A stretch of DNA of 64,000 nucleotides, taken from UBA6168 sp041752395 (lineage in GTDB: Bacteria > Bacteroidota > Bacteroidia > Chitinophagales > Saprospiraceae). The stretch spans positions 35,292-99,291 of the forward strand of contig JBGSWN010000223.1 in NCBI GenBank assembly GCA_041752395.1, in the 5' to 3' direction. Below the pieces are notes generated by a model. It was given only the letters and a program-made list of their open reading frames with translations, did not search any database and was not told where the DNA came from. Both the position numbers and the translations under genes were made by a program. This document shows positions 49,705 through 58,429 of the stretch, in pieces; within the stretch, counting starts at the first letter, position 1, and each line of letters begins with the position of its first letter.

Positions 49705-50385
49705 ATGAAAAAAATATTGCTCATTTCAGGTTTTATTGGCATTTTCGGCATTTCGGTCTTCGGGCAGGATACCGTTTTGCTGACGAAGAATTTCCGTTTT
49801 GCAAACGGCATTTATTTCAGCCTTGCGGAATTGCAAGCCAACAAGCCGGGTTTGCCTTTGGATTCGATGAAGCTGGATGTCATCACCAATCCACAGACTT
49901 CGCTGACGCAATTGAATGCTATTTTTTTGAAAAAATATGCACACTCCTTTCCAGTGGATTCGATTTGGGCCATTTGCTTGGATGGGGTGCCTTCCATCCG
50001 GGTACCGAAAGATGAAATCAACAAGAGCCTGCCAAATTTCGCTGCGCTGAAATTACGGGGCAAAATCTGCTATTTTACCTATCCTGATTACCGCCAAAAG
50101 ACTATTCAAGTAGCGGCCTATAACCCTCATACCGGCAGACCGTTCAGGCATGGGCATGTCGTGCGGGATGAGGAGGTAATTGTGGAGAAAATATTGCGAT
50201 TCGAGACGGGTGAGGTGGCCGATTTTAAGGCAGAGAACCTTTTAACTTGGATAAATGACGACCCAATTTTGGCAGAAACCATTACCGAATTGCCGAAAGC
50301 CGAGCAACAGGAAAAGCTTTTTAAATCATTGCTCATATACGTGGACAGAAACCCGACTTATTTAATGGTGAATAATGAACGGTGA
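49705..50385 (+). CDS. Exported protein, unknown, inside the gld cluster
   Basis: 226 residues with a signal peptide (ILLISGFIGIFGISVFGQ). Mature part is mixed alpha/beta with no recognised family; the middle reads GKICYFTYPDYRQKTIQVAA and HTGRPFRHGHVVRDE. It lies between gldA and gldF, 36 bases after gldA, and its end overlaps the longer gldF reading. In standard clusters gldA is separate and gldF is next to gldG, so this arrangement is a local variant. Function cannot be assigned. Confidence 0.65.
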   Translation: MKKILLISGFIGIFGISVFGQDTVLLTKNFRFANGIYFSLAELQANKPGLPLDSMKLDVITNPQTSLTQLNAIFLKKYAHSFPVDSIWAICLDGVPSIRVPKDEINKSLPNFAALKLRGKICYFTYPDYRQKTIQVAAYNPHTGRPFRHGHVVRDEEVIVEKILRFETGEVADFKAENLLTWINDDPILAETITELPKAEQQEKLFKSLLIYVDRNPTYLMVNNER

Positions 50386-50458
50386 ATTTGGTTATTCTTT
50401 TAATTTTTTTCTCCCCGACCCATGGTACGGGATTTCGCAAGCTCAATTTTACTTAAAT

Positions 50459-51190
50459 ATGCTGACCATATTTTTCAAAGAAATCAACACTTTTTTTAGC
50501 TCATTAATCGGCTATATTGTGATTGGTGTGTTTCTGGCGATACTGGGTTTGGTCATGTTCGTATTCCCGGATACGAGCCTCCTGAAATACAACTATGCCA
50601 CCCTCGACCAGCTTTTCGACATAGCCCCGATGGTCTTCGTGTTTCTGATTCCAGCGGTGACGATGCGCTCGTTTGCGGAGGAGACGCAAGCTGGAACCAT
50701 CGAACTGTTGGCCACAAAACCGCTGAGTGATTTGCAAATCGTGATGGGGAAATTCTTGGCCTGCTTGGCTTTGGCGGTGTTTGCGCTGATTCCGACCATC
50801 CTCTATTACATCACGGTTTACCAACTTGGCAGCCCAAAAGGCAATTTGGACAGCGGGGCCATCATGGGTTCGTACCTCGGTCTGATTGCGCTGGCAGGGA
50901 CTTTCGTCGCAATTGGCGTATTTGCTTCTTCCATCACCAGCCACCAGATTGCGAGTTTTGTGATGGCGGTGTTTCTCTGCTTTTTGGTGCATTGGGGGTT
51001 TATGTTTTTGAGCAAATTGCCCGTATTTGTTGGGAAAGTGGACGATGTGGTGCAAATGCTGGGCATTGATTATCATTACACTTCCATCAGCCGGGGGGTC
51101 ATTGATACCCGGGATGTGATTTATTTCCTGTCCATTATCGGGGTGTTTGTGGCGATGACGGTGACGGCGCTGGAACGGCGGAAATGGTGA
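50459..51190 (+). CDS. gldF: Gliding motility ABC transporter permease GldF
   Basis: 243 residues from ATG at 50459 (MLTIFFKEINTFFSSLIGYI), the usual GldF N-terminus; the longer ORF upstream overlaps the neighbour. Six hydrophobic segments, with the conserved PAVTMRSFAEETQAGTIELL region and KPLSDLQIVMGKF of ABC-2-type permeases. It works with GldA and GldG. It is followed by the intruding barrel gene, 17 bases later. Confidence 0.9.
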   Translation: MLTIFFKEINTFFSSLIGYIVIGVFLAILGLVMFVFPDTSLLKYNYATLDQLFDIAPMVFVFLIPAVTMRSFAEETQAGTIELLATKPLSDLQIVMGKFLACLALAVFALIPTILYYITVYQLGSPKGNLDSGAIMGSYLGLIALAGTFVAIGVFASSITSHQIASFVMAVFLCFLVHWGFMFLSKLPVFVGKVDDVVQMLGIDYHYTSISRGVIDTRDVIYFLSIIGVFVAMTVTALERRKW

Positions 51191-51207
51191 GATAAAATAT
51201 ACCCAAT

Positions 51208-51897
51208 ATGAAGTTAGAACTTTATTGCCTTTTTTTTTCATTGTCTGTTTGCTCAACAGTATTCTGTCAAAGCAAAAAAATAGGCTATGTTATTAATGCT
51301 GGCATAAGCAAGCATAAGTTGTCAAATATGCAAAATGCAGACACAGATTGGGCAATATCAGGAAATGCTGGTTTCTTTTTTTTAAAACAGATTGATAAGC
51401 GGTCAAGTGTGAAATTCAGTTTATTGGTTGTCCATATTAAATCAATATCGAAAACTTGGCTCTTTGGAAGTAACAATCCAGGTGTTCCAAAGAATTCTTT
51501 TCAGTTTGACCATAATAGCTATTATAAATATAATCTCACCTATTTTGGATTTCCCTTAATGTACGGATTAAAGGCTAAGAAAATTTTAGTCGAAATGGGA
51601 GTTCAGCCTATGATTTTTACTGTGGGTAATTATCGTGAGAAACGGGAGTTTTTCCCTACTGGAATGTTTTCAAAAGTAGACAGGAATTATGACTTGGATT
51701 ATTACAAACGGTTCGATATAGGGCCAAAATTTTCTTTGTCTTATGACATCAATAGCCGAATTACAGGCTGCATTGATTATTACCATGGAAGTAGAGGAGT
51801 TTTTTTAGGTAGTTATCATAAATGGCATTACAACCGCCAAGCCACCCTCGGACTCCAATATTCCTTAACACAAAAGAAAAAAACTAGTGAGCAATAA
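51208..51897 (+). CDS. Outer membrane beta-barrel protein between gldF and gldG
   Basis: 229 residues. Signal peptide (LYCLFFSLSVCSTVFCQ), then alternating strands (KIGYVINAGISKHKL; FDIGPKFSLSYDINSR; ATLGLQYSLTQKK). It resembles small PorT-like barrels. AT-richer than the gld genes and overlapping the start of gldG by 11 bases at its 3' end. In known gld clusters gldF and gldG are adjacent, so I infer a later insertion here. Confidence 0.75.
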   Translation: MKLELYCLFFSLSVCSTVFCQSKKIGYVINAGISKHKLSNMQNADTDWAISGNAGFFFLKQIDKRSSVKFSLLVVHIKSISKTWLFGSNNPGVPKNSFQFDHNSYYKYNLTYFGFPLMYGLKAKKILVEMGVQPMIFTVGNYREKREFFPTGMFSKVDRNYDLDYYKRFDIGPKFSLSYDINSRITGCIDYYHGSRGVFLGSYHKWHYNRQATLGLQYSLTQKKKTSEQ

Positions 51898-53575
51898 ACG
51901 CAACCAATCTTTCATCCGCCTCGGCCTCATCGTCGGGATTGCCCTCTTCGCAAACGTGTTGGGCAACGTCTTTTTTACCCATTTCGACCTCACGGAAGAC
52001 AAGCGGTTCACGCTTTCCGAGCCAACCTTGAGCATGGTAAAAAAACTAGATGCCGAGGTATATGTCAATGTGATGCTCCAAGGCGATTTCAACGCTGGTT
52101 TCAAGCGGCTACAACGATCGGTGACCGAGATGCTGGACGATTTCAAGTCGGAGTCGGGGTATATCACCTACAGCTATTCCAACCCCGGCGCAGGCACGGC
52201 GGATGAGATAAATGCCCGCCGCACCGAACTGGCCAATGAGGGCATCGTGCCAACCAATCTGCGGATAAAAACAGCGGAAGGTACCCAAGAAATGTTCATT
52301 TATCCCTATGCCAAAATCAGCTATAAAGGACGCACTGCCGTCGTTGACCTGCTGGATGAGGAAGCCGCTGGCGGGAATCCCGAGGAGCAGTTGAACACTT
52401 CCATCAGCCAGATGGAGTATAAATTTGCCAATGCGTTCCACAAATTGCAGACGGGAGCAAAAGAGATTATCGCCTTCACGGTTGGGCATGGGGAATTGAA
52501 CGAGCGGGAACGGGCCGACCTGGTGCGCAGCCTGCGTTCCTATTACGAGGTGGGTACTTTCGATTTGGACAGTGCCACCGTTATTCCGCAGGATCTGAAG
52601 ACGCTTATTATCGCAAAACCTAAAGCACAATTCAGCGACCGTGACCTGTTTTTATTGGACCAATATGTGATGAACGGCGGTAAATTGCTTTGGCTGATTG
52701 ACCCACTGAATGTCGAACTCGATTCGTTGCGCCGCACAAACAGTTATATCGCACGGGATTATCCCTTGAATGTGAACGATATGCTTTTCAAATATGGCGC
52801 ACGGGTAAATCCTGACTTGGTGCTTGACTTGCAATGCTCGAAAATCCCGATGGTTATTGACCAAAAAGGTAAAATGGACCTCTTCCCGTGGTATTATTTT
52901 CCGGTGATTGTGCCAAACTCCGACCACCCAGTCGTGCGTAATTTGGACGGTATAAACCTATATTTCCCCTCGTCCATTGATACCATAAAAACCAAGACGC
53001 CTGTGAAGAAAACGGTGCTGTTGGCTACTTCCGACCACAGCAAATTGCAGCCCAATATCACCCGCCTCAATTTCGAGATACTTCGCTACGGCGACGAGAT
53101 TGCCGCTTCTTTTGATAAAAAGAATATCCCAGTGGCGGTTTTAATGGAGGGTGTATTTCCATCGTTTTTTGAGAATAGGGTGACTGCCGAAATGCAGGCC
53201 GGTCTCCAACAAATCAAGCAAGAATACAAAGCAGAAAGCGCCCCAACCCGCATGATTGTAGTGGCGGATGGCGATGTCGCCCGCAATTTTGTCAACGCAA
53301 AAACAGGGCAGCCATTGGGGCTTGGCTACAATCCAGTTGACCGCTATACTTATTCCAATAAGGATTTTCTACTGAATGCCATTGAGTATCTGCGGGATGA
53401 TGTGGGCATAATCGCCGCACGGGGTCGGGAGGTGAAACTCCGCCTGCTCGATACCCAAAAAGCCAAGAACGAAGAGACTTTCTGGACGCTGCTCAATATC
53501 GGTGGGCCATTGGTGTTGCTCGGTGTTTTCGGCTTTATTTTTACTTGTCTTCGCAAAAGGAGATATGCGAGGTGA
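51887..53575 (+). CDS. gldG: Gliding motility protein GldG (ABC auxiliary/substrate-binding)
   Basis: 562 residues, GTG start at 51887. One N-terminal membrane helix (about 12-32; LIVGIALFANVLGNVFF), a large periplasmic ABC-type auxiliary domain (NYFTLT-like motif FDLTEDKRFTLSEPTL; ISQMEYKFANAFHKL; LLWLIDPLNVELDSL) and a C-terminal membrane helix (about 538-556). It matches GldG in layout and length. The start overlaps the preceding barrel gene. Partner of GldA and GldF. Confidence 0.88.
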   Translation: MSNKRNQSFIRLGLIVGIALFANVLGNVFFTHFDLTEDKRFTLSEPTLSMVKKLDAEVYVNVMLQGDFNAGFKRLQRSVTEMLDDFKSESGYITYSYSNPGAGTADEINARRTELANEGIVPTNLRIKTAEGTQEMFIYPYAKISYKGRTAVVDLLDEEAAGGNPEEQLNTSISQMEYKFANAFHKLQTGAKEIIAFTVGHGELNERERADLVRSLRSYYEVGTFDLDSATVIPQDLKTLIIAKPKAQFSDRDLFLLDQYVMNGGKLLWLIDPLNVELDSLRRTNSYIARDYPLNVNDMLFKYGARVNPDLVLDLQCSKIPMVIDQKGKMDLFPWYYFPVIVPNSDHPVVRNLDGINLYFPSSIDTIKTKTPVKKTVLLATSDHSKLQPNITRLNFEILRYGDEIAASFDKKNIPVAVLMEGVFPSFFENRVTAEMQAGLQQIKQEYKAESAPTRMIVVADGDVARNFVNAKTGQPLGLGYNPVDRYTYSNKDFLLNAIEYLRDDVGIIAARGREVKLRLLDTQKAKNEETFWTLLNIGGPLVLLGVFGFIFTCLRKRRYAR

Positions 53576-53605
53576 ATAAGTTGCGAGGTAATTTAAAGTT
53601 TATAT

Positions 53606-53739
53606 CGTCAACTTTAGCAGTCCTGCCCTTTTGTCATTGTCAAAGGCAAACTGCGACACCATGCGAAAAGCCACGACGGGATAGCACATTTGACAATGCG
53701 GTTTGCCTTCTGCAATGACAAAAAAAACTTAAGTTGACG
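53606..53739. repeat. Inverted-repeat element 1 (CGTCAACTTTAG ends)
   Basis: Ends CGTCAACTTTAG (53606-53617) and CTTAAGTTGACG (53728-53739) match in inverted orientation except for one base. Inside, 53629-53654 and 53699-53724 (TTTTGTCATTG, then AAGGCAAAC) are also inverted. It is a 134-bp hairpin-like element between gldG and the M48 peptidase gene. Confidence 0.8.
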
Positions 53740-53781
53740 ACATCTAACTTAAACCTACCTCCAAACTTAGTCAACACCAAC

Positions 53782-53811
53782 TTGAACATTTCCTCACGTT
53801 AGGTACTTTTG
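53782..53811 (+). promoter_or_regulatory. M48 peptidase promoter
   Basis: TTG (53782-53784), 19 bases, TACTTTTG (53804-53811): the best match to the Bacteroidota -33/-7 consensus in the window. Predicted leader about 70 bases. Confidence 0.65.
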
Positions 53812-53886
53812 TCACCAGAATACCTCCGAACGTCAGGGTGTGACGTGCGGCAGTATTTTCTCGTCAGAAAACAAAACTTGACTAAC

Positions 53887-55341
53887 ATGAAAAACAACAT
53901 CCTCAGCCAGCGCTTCAGTGCGTTGGGACTTCTTCTGCTCGCATTGTTCGTTTACTCCTGCGCCAGAAACCCCGTGACCGGCAAGCGCCAGTTCATGCTC
54001 GTTTCCGAGAAGCGGGAAAAGGCGATGGGCCTTGCCTACGACCCGCAGGTCATTCAGGAATTTGGCCTGTACGACAACAAATCGATGCAGGATTTCATCA
54101 ATTACCACGGCAAACGGATGGGTCGTCTGAGTCACCGACCACAGATAGATTACCAGTTCCGAATCCTCGATTCGCCAGTGGTGAACGCCTTTGCGGTGCC
54201 GGGTGGGTATGTCTATTTTACCCGAGGAATCATGGCGCATTTCAATAACGAAGCGGAGTTCGCTGGGGTGTTGGGCCATGAGATTGGGCACGTCACTGCC
54301 CGACATTCTGCGCAGCAGCAAAGCCAGCAAATACTCGCACAAATTGGCTTCCTCGGCGCCATGATTGCTTCCGAGGATTTCCGGCAATATTCTGATTTGG
54401 CGCAGACAGGGCTTGGGCTGATGTTCCTGAAATTTGGTAGAAACCACGAGAGCCAGTCCGATAAGCTCGGTGTTGAGTATTCCACCAAGATAGGCTACGA
54501 TGCCCACGAAATGGCCAATTTTTTCCAGACAATCGGACGGATACAAGAGCAGGCGGGGGTTTCCATACCGACTTTCCTTTCCACGCACCCCGACCCTGGA
54601 GACCGCTACAACAGGGTACACGAACTGGCGGCCAAAGAACAGAAAAAACTCGGCAAGACCGGCCTGGACGTGAACCGTGACAAGTACCTGAAAATGATTG
54701 ACGGCCTGATGTACGGCGAAGACCCGCAGCAGGGCTATGTGGAAGGCGATGTGTTTTACCATCCGCAAATGAAATTCCAGTTCCCGACCCCGAAGGGTTG
54801 GCAGACGGTGAATTCCAGCTCGCAGGTTCAAATTGTGCCGAAAGACGGCAAGGCTGCCATCATCCTCACCATCGGCGGAAATGGCTCGCTGGAAGAGGCC
54901 AAACGTGCCGCCGTCTCTGCCGACAGTCTTCGGGTTATCAGCAGCCAAAACATCAGTGTGAACGGCAACAATGCCATCGCTTTCACCGCCGACCTGAACC
55001 CGCAGGTGCGCCTGCTGATGTACCTGATTCAGTATAACGGCCTGATTTACAAGTTCACCGGCTTAGCTGAAACCCCGAATTTCAACACCTATGAAAACAC
55101 GTTTGTAAACAGCTTTAAGAATTTCAAACTGCTGAACGACCAAAGTAAAATCAACGTGTATGCCGACCAAATCAAAATCGTGACGGTGGCCAAAGACCAG
55201 ACGCTGGCCGATGCCCTCAGGGCCAACCAGCAGTCAAGCGACAAGCTGGAAGAGTTGTCCATCCTGAACGGGATGGAACTGAAAGACAAGGTGACGAAGG
55301 GGATGTTGATAAAGACATTGGAGAAAGGGACGAAGAATTGA
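53887..55341 (+). CDS. M48-family metallopeptidase lipoprotein with LysM-like tail
   Basis: 484 residues from ATG at 53887. Lipoprotein signal (LLLLALFVYSCARNP). The M48 domain (about 65-270) has LGHEIGHVTARHSAQQQ (HEIGH zinc site) and the distal Glu in RNHESQSDKLGVEYS. A DUF-like middle (FQFPTPKGWQTVNSSSQVQI) and a LysM-like C-terminus (IVTVAKDQTLADALRANQQS, LSILNGMELKDKV) follow. It is the BepA/YfgC-like outer-membrane quality-control type, a role I infer by family. Flanked on both sides by CGTCAACTT-end elements. Confidence 0.92.
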   Translation: MKNNILSQRFSALGLLLLALFVYSCARNPVTGKRQFMLVSEKREKAMGLAYDPQVIQEFGLYDNKSMQDFINYHGKRMGRLSHRPQIDYQFRILDSPVVNAFAVPGGYVYFTRGIMAHFNNEAEFAGVLGHEIGHVTARHSAQQQSQQILAQIGFLGAMIASEDFRQYSDLAQTGLGLMFLKFGRNHESQSDKLGVEYSTKIGYDAHEMANFFQTIGRIQEQAGVSIPTFLSTHPDPGDRYNRVHELAAKEQKKLGKTGLDVNRDKYLKMIDGLMYGEDPQQGYVEGDVFYHPQMKFQFPTPKGWQTVNSSSQVQIVPKDGKAAIILTIGGNGSLEEAKRAAVSADSLRVISSQNISVNGNNAIAFTADLNPQVRLLMYLIQYNGLIYKFTGLAETPNFNTYENTFVNSFKNFKLLNDQSKINVYADQIKIVTVAKDQTLADALRANQQSSDKLEELSILNGMELKDKVTKGMLIKTLEKGTKN

Positions 55342-55372
55342 TAATTGAAAATGGAGAATTGATAATGAAAGG
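55340..55372. repeat. Degenerate tandem spacer repeat after the M48 gene
   Basis: TTGATAATTGAAAATGGAGA, then ATTGATAATG. Two to three AATTGATAATG-type units directly after the stop. Confidence 0.55.
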
Positions 55373-55400
55373 GGCGTCGGTGTGGCTTGGGCTCATATTT

Positions 55401-55536
55401 CGTCAACTTTAGCGTGTCATGCGAGGAGGATGGGAACACGGATTTGGCGGATGAAAACGGATTTTATCCGTCTTCATCCGCTCGACCCGCTCAATCCGCA
55501 GTGCAATCCTCCTCGTTGGCAATCCTTAAGTTGACG
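55401..55536. repeat. Inverted-repeat element 2 (CGTCAACTTTAG ends)
   Basis: CGTCAACTTTAG (55401-55412) and CTTAAGTTGACG (55525-55536). Inside are CGAGGAGGAT (55422-55431) against ATCCTCCTCG (55506-55515) and a hairpin GCGGATGAA/TTCATCCGC (55447-55481). Same ends and size as element 1 but with a different core. Confidence 0.8.
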
Positions 55537-55541
55537 GCATT

Positions 55542-55559
55542 TACCGATAGCTATCGGTA
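55542..55559. repeat. Perfect 18-bp palindrome TACCGATAGCTATCGGTA
   Basis: Self-complementary over all 18 bases, 37 bases before the chitinase start. No T-run; it could be an operator or a palindromic repeat. Confidence 0.85.
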
Positions 55560-55595
55560 TCGAAGTCACGCCGACACTTGACCACACAACACACT

Positions 55596-56690
55596 ATGAT
55601 TGGCAAAATATCTTCCATAATTCTCCTCCTGATTGGCTGCTATTCCAGCCAATTATATGCGCAGCAAAACGACATCGCCATCATCGCATATTATGCCGGA
55701 AATGCCGAAAATATAGACGCTCATCCCGTCGAAAAACTCACCCATCTCATTTACAGTTTTTGCCATTTGAAAGGCAACCGCCTCGCCGTGGACGATGCCA
55801 ACGACAGCCTGACCATCCGGCACCTCGTCAGCCTGAAAGCCCGCAATCCCAAGCTGAAAGTGATGCTGGCGCTGGGAGGGTGGGGTGGTTGCAAACCCTG
55901 TTCGGAGGTGTTTTCTTCAAGGAAAGGAAGGCGGGAGTTTGCCGAATCCACCAAAGAAATCATGGAAACCTACCAAGTGGACGGCCTCGACCTTGACTGG
56001 GAGTATCCGGCCATCGAAGGTCATCCCGGCCACCCGTGGTCATTCAAAGACAAACGAAATTTTACGCTGTTAATCAAGCAGTTACGCAAAAAAATGGGCT
56101 GGAAATACGAACTCAGCTTTGCAGCCGGGGGCTTCACCAAGTTCCTCGAAGCATCCGTGGAGTGGCATAAAATCATGCCGCTGCTCGACCGAGTGAACCT
56201 CATGTCCTACGACCTCGTACATGGCTACAGCACCGTGACGGGCCACCACACGCCGCTGTATTCCAACCCCTCGCAAGTCGAATCCACCGACCATGCCGTT
56301 CGCTTCCTGGACTCCATCGGTGTGCCACTGAAGAAGGTGGCCATTGGCGCTGCTTTTTATGGGCGGGTCTGGGAGAATGTGGCGGATGTAAATAGCGGTA
56401 TTTACCAATCCGGCAAATTCAAACGGGGCGTTTCCTATCGGTCGCTGCCGAAGTATTTGGAAGAAAACCAGGGCTATCAAAGCTATTGGGATGAGGTCTC
56501 CAAAGCGCCCTATATGTACAATACAAAAGCCCAGCTTTATTTCACGTATGACAATGAAAAGTCCATTGCTTTAAAAACAAAATATGCCCTAGAAAAAGGG
56601 TTGAATGGGATTATGTTTTGGCAGCTAGGTGAGGATGCGGTTGCGCCGGAAAAGGGGTTGTTGGAGGTGATTTATGAGATGGCGAAATGA
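55596..56690 (+). CDS. GH18 chitinase-type glycoside hydrolase
   Basis: 364 residues from ATG at 55596 (MIGKISSIILLLIGCYSSQ signal peptide). GH18 barrel: IAIIAYYAGNAENIDA, LTHLIYSFCHLKGNR, LALGGWGGC, the catalytic DGLDLDWEYP with the Glu acid, MSYDLVHGY and YDNEKSIALKTKYALEKG ending in GIMFWQLGEDA. All key residues are present. It should cut chitin or related beta-1,4-GlcNAc. No carbohydrate-binding module or T9SS tail. Confidence 0.93.
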   Translation: MIGKISSIILLLIGCYSSQLYAQQNDIAIIAYYAGNAENIDAHPVEKLTHLIYSFCHLKGNRLAVDDANDSLTIRHLVSLKARNPKLKVMLALGGWGGCKPCSEVFSSRKGRREFAESTKEIMETYQVDGLDLDWEYPAIEGHPGHPWSFKDKRNFTLLIKQLRKKMGWKYELSFAAGGFTKFLEASVEWHKIMPLLDRVNLMSYDLVHGYSTVTGHHTPLYSNPSQVESTDHAVRFLDSIGVPLKKVAIGAAFYGRVWENVADVNSGIYQSGKFKRGVSYRSLPKYLEENQGYQSYWDEVSKAPYMYNTKAQLYFTYDNEKSIALKTKYALEKGLNGIMFWQLGEDAVAPEKGLLEVIYEMAK

Positions 56691-56830
56691 TTTTAGCCCC
56701 TACAGGTAACGCACCAGAGTATGGATGCGGAGACAGCTACAGCCCTCCTAACCGGATTGAAACATGACAGCGGTGGGGAGGAATTGGTGGTTGAGCTTCA
56801 TTGTTGCGAACTACTAGAATTTGGTTTCTT

Positions 56831-57547
56831 TTACCCCACATTCACGTTAAATAGATACCCAACCAGTGCCGTCAACCCCATGGCTACCGTTCCCCAAAAA
56901 GTAATTCTAAGAATGGCCTTGCTGATGCTGGAGCCGCCTGTTTTTGCAGCCACTGCACCCAAAATAATGAGAAAAAACAGGGCAAATCCATATAGTGAAT
57001 ATTCCATCTTTTTCATTGGTAAAAATAGCGTAACGATAAGCGGCATAACACCTCCAACCGTAAATGCTGCGCCGGAGGCAAAAGCTGCTTGAATGGGTTT
57101 TGCTTGGCTGATTTCATTGAGGCCCAATTCATCCCGGATATGCGCACCCAATGAATCCTTCTCCGTCAGTTCTTTGGCCACAATCAAGGCAGTTTCCTTT
57201 TTCAATCCCCTTTTTTCATAAATCTCCGCCAGTCGTTGCAGTTCAATTTCGGGCATTTCTGCCAGCTCTACTTTCTCCCGTTCAATATCGGCTTTCTCCA
57301 CGTCCGTTTGCGAGCTGACGGAAACGTATTCCCCAGCTGCCATGGATAGCGCACCCGCCACCAATCCAGCCAACGTCGCCAACACGATGGGCTCCCTTAA
57401 ATCACTCGCCGCTGCCACGCCAATGGCAAGACTCGCCGTTGATAAAATCCCGTCATTTGCGCCAAGCACTGCCGCCCGCAACCAGTTGCTGCGGTGGATG
57501 TAGTGATTGGCTAGGTAGTCGTCTAAAGGTGCTGTTTTCGTTGTCAT
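56831..57547 (-). CDS. VIT1/CCC1-family metal transporter
   Basis: 238 residues from ATG at 57547 (MTTKTAPLDDYLANHYIHRS). Vacuolar iron transporter family: LRAAVLGANDGILSTASL, GLVAGALSMAAGEYVSVSSQ, a cytoplasmic metal-binding helix bundle rich in Glu (EKVELAEMPEIELQRL), then GAAFTVGGVMPLIVTLF and further helices. It should move Fe or Mn out of the cytoplasm. The start codon lies 18 bases after the first attC-like site. Confidence 0.9.
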   Translation of the reverse strand: MTTKTAPLDDYLANHYIHRSNWLRAAVLGANDGILSTASLAIGVAAASDLREPIVLATLAGLVAGALSMAAGEYVSVSSQTDVEKADIEREKVELAEMPEIELQRLAEIYEKRGLKKETALIVAKELTEKDSLGAHIRDELGLNEISQAKPIQAAFASGAAFTVGGVMPLIVTLFLPMKKMEYSLYGFALFFLIILGAVAAKTGGSSISKAILRITFWGTVAMGLTALVGYLFNVNVG

Positions 57548-57565
57548 GATTTGTGGTTTGTGAAT

Positions 57566-57633
57566 AACGTCCCTGTGTATGCGGCGTTGCCAACTTTTGC
57601 TGGCAATGAACGCCATACACATTGTTGGCTGCC
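57566..57633 (-). repeat. attC-like site A, end of cassette 1
   Basis: Read on the minus strand: ATGGCAGCCAAC box (57635-57624), imperfect hairpin TGTGTAT(G)GCGTT...AACGCCGCATACACA, GTT box at 57568-57566. Total from AAC to GTT about 61 bases. Stems of 7, 6 and 4 bp with unpaired bases, as in folded attC sites. It follows the stop of the 57747 gene. The first box is the complement of the start of cassette 1 (GTTGGCTGCCAT at 58265-58254). Confidence 0.6.
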
Positions 57634-57746
57634 ATATTCTTTTTTTCAATTTGTTCAAATCGAAGAACTGAATTTTCTTTTTTATCAGCTCAACTTAATT
57701 CGAATCACTTTTTTATTTGTCGAGTCTGAAAGATAATTTATTTTTA

Positions 57747-58202
57747 TCAAATTAGATTTTTTATCAACCATTTTTCGAGTCTTCTTTTATCCCATTTTAA
57801 TTTGAGCCAAAATAAAATGAAACTTATTAAACTGAAAATGGAAAGCATTCCAAATATTTCAAAAAACCTATTTAAATCTTGATTCTTTTCATGTTGTAAA
57901 AGGGAAAACATCGGTAAATACCAAATTACTAAAATCAATTTGTTTACTATTCCAAAGGAAACTTTTAAATTCAATTTTGTCTCTCCATTTTCTGAAATGA
58001 TATTTCCTTTTACTCTTGTCTTGAATGGGTCTGAAAGTGCATTTGGTGGATTTATTGTTGCGTTTATTTCTGTCCCATTTAATTTACCAGACATGATTTT
58101 ATCTGCGAAAAATTCAAACTCTTGACTGATTCCTTTTTCAATCTTTTGTATTACATCATTTATTGACAATTCCGATTTTAATTTGATTCTGTCAATTATC
58201 AT
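57747..58202 (-). CDS. Cassette 1 protein: two-helix membrane protein, unknown
   Basis: 151 residues, AT-rich. N-terminal soluble part (IIDRIKLKSELSINDVIQK) and two hydrophobic segments (LVIWYLPMFSLLQH; FGMLSIFSLISFILFWLKL) before a basic end (KWDKRRLEKWLIKNLI). No family recognised. It is the only gene of the smaller of two cassette-like units, and small membrane proteins of unknown function are typical cassette cargo. Confidence 0.65.
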   Translation of the reverse strand: MIIDRIKLKSELSINDVIQKIEKGISQEFEFFADKIMSGKLNGTEINATINPPNALSDPFKTRVKGNIISENGETKLNLKVSFGIVNKLILVIWYLPMFSLLQHEKNQDLNRFFEIFGMLSIFSLISFILFWLKLKWDKRRLEKWLIKNLI

Positions 58203-58253
58203 TTGTATATCTGAGTTTTCATTTTACCGATTTTGTTGTTTTTCTTTTTTTTC

Positions 58254-58394
58254 ATGGCAGCCAACGTTTTGCGGCTTTGCGAAGGTGGCGATTTTCACCA
58301 CTAAACTTCAATCGAAGCACTAAATTTTGATTAACCACTTCACTGTCATACGAAGCACTGCACCGCCACTTTTGCAAAACCGCTGTTGGCGGTT
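58254..58394 (-). repeat. attC-like site B, end of cassette 2 and start of cassette 1
   Basis: On the minus strand the first box is ACCGCCAAC (58393-58385) and the last GTTGGCTGCC (58265-58256), about 131 bases from AAC to GTT. Arms GGCTTTGCGAAGGTGGCG (58273-58290) and CGCCACTTTTGCAAAACC (58364-58381) pair with four mismatches. It starts about 35 bases after the stop of the PLD gene. The first box complements the start of cassette 2 at 63576. Confidence 0.7.
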
Positions 58395-58429
58395 CGTTGT
58401 TCTTTTTTTGTCGTGTTGTGTCCATATTT

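Noticed and set aside
53833..54948. 371-codon minus-strand frame across the M48 peptidase
   Set aside because: Antisense of a clear zinc peptidase with all motifs in the plus frame.
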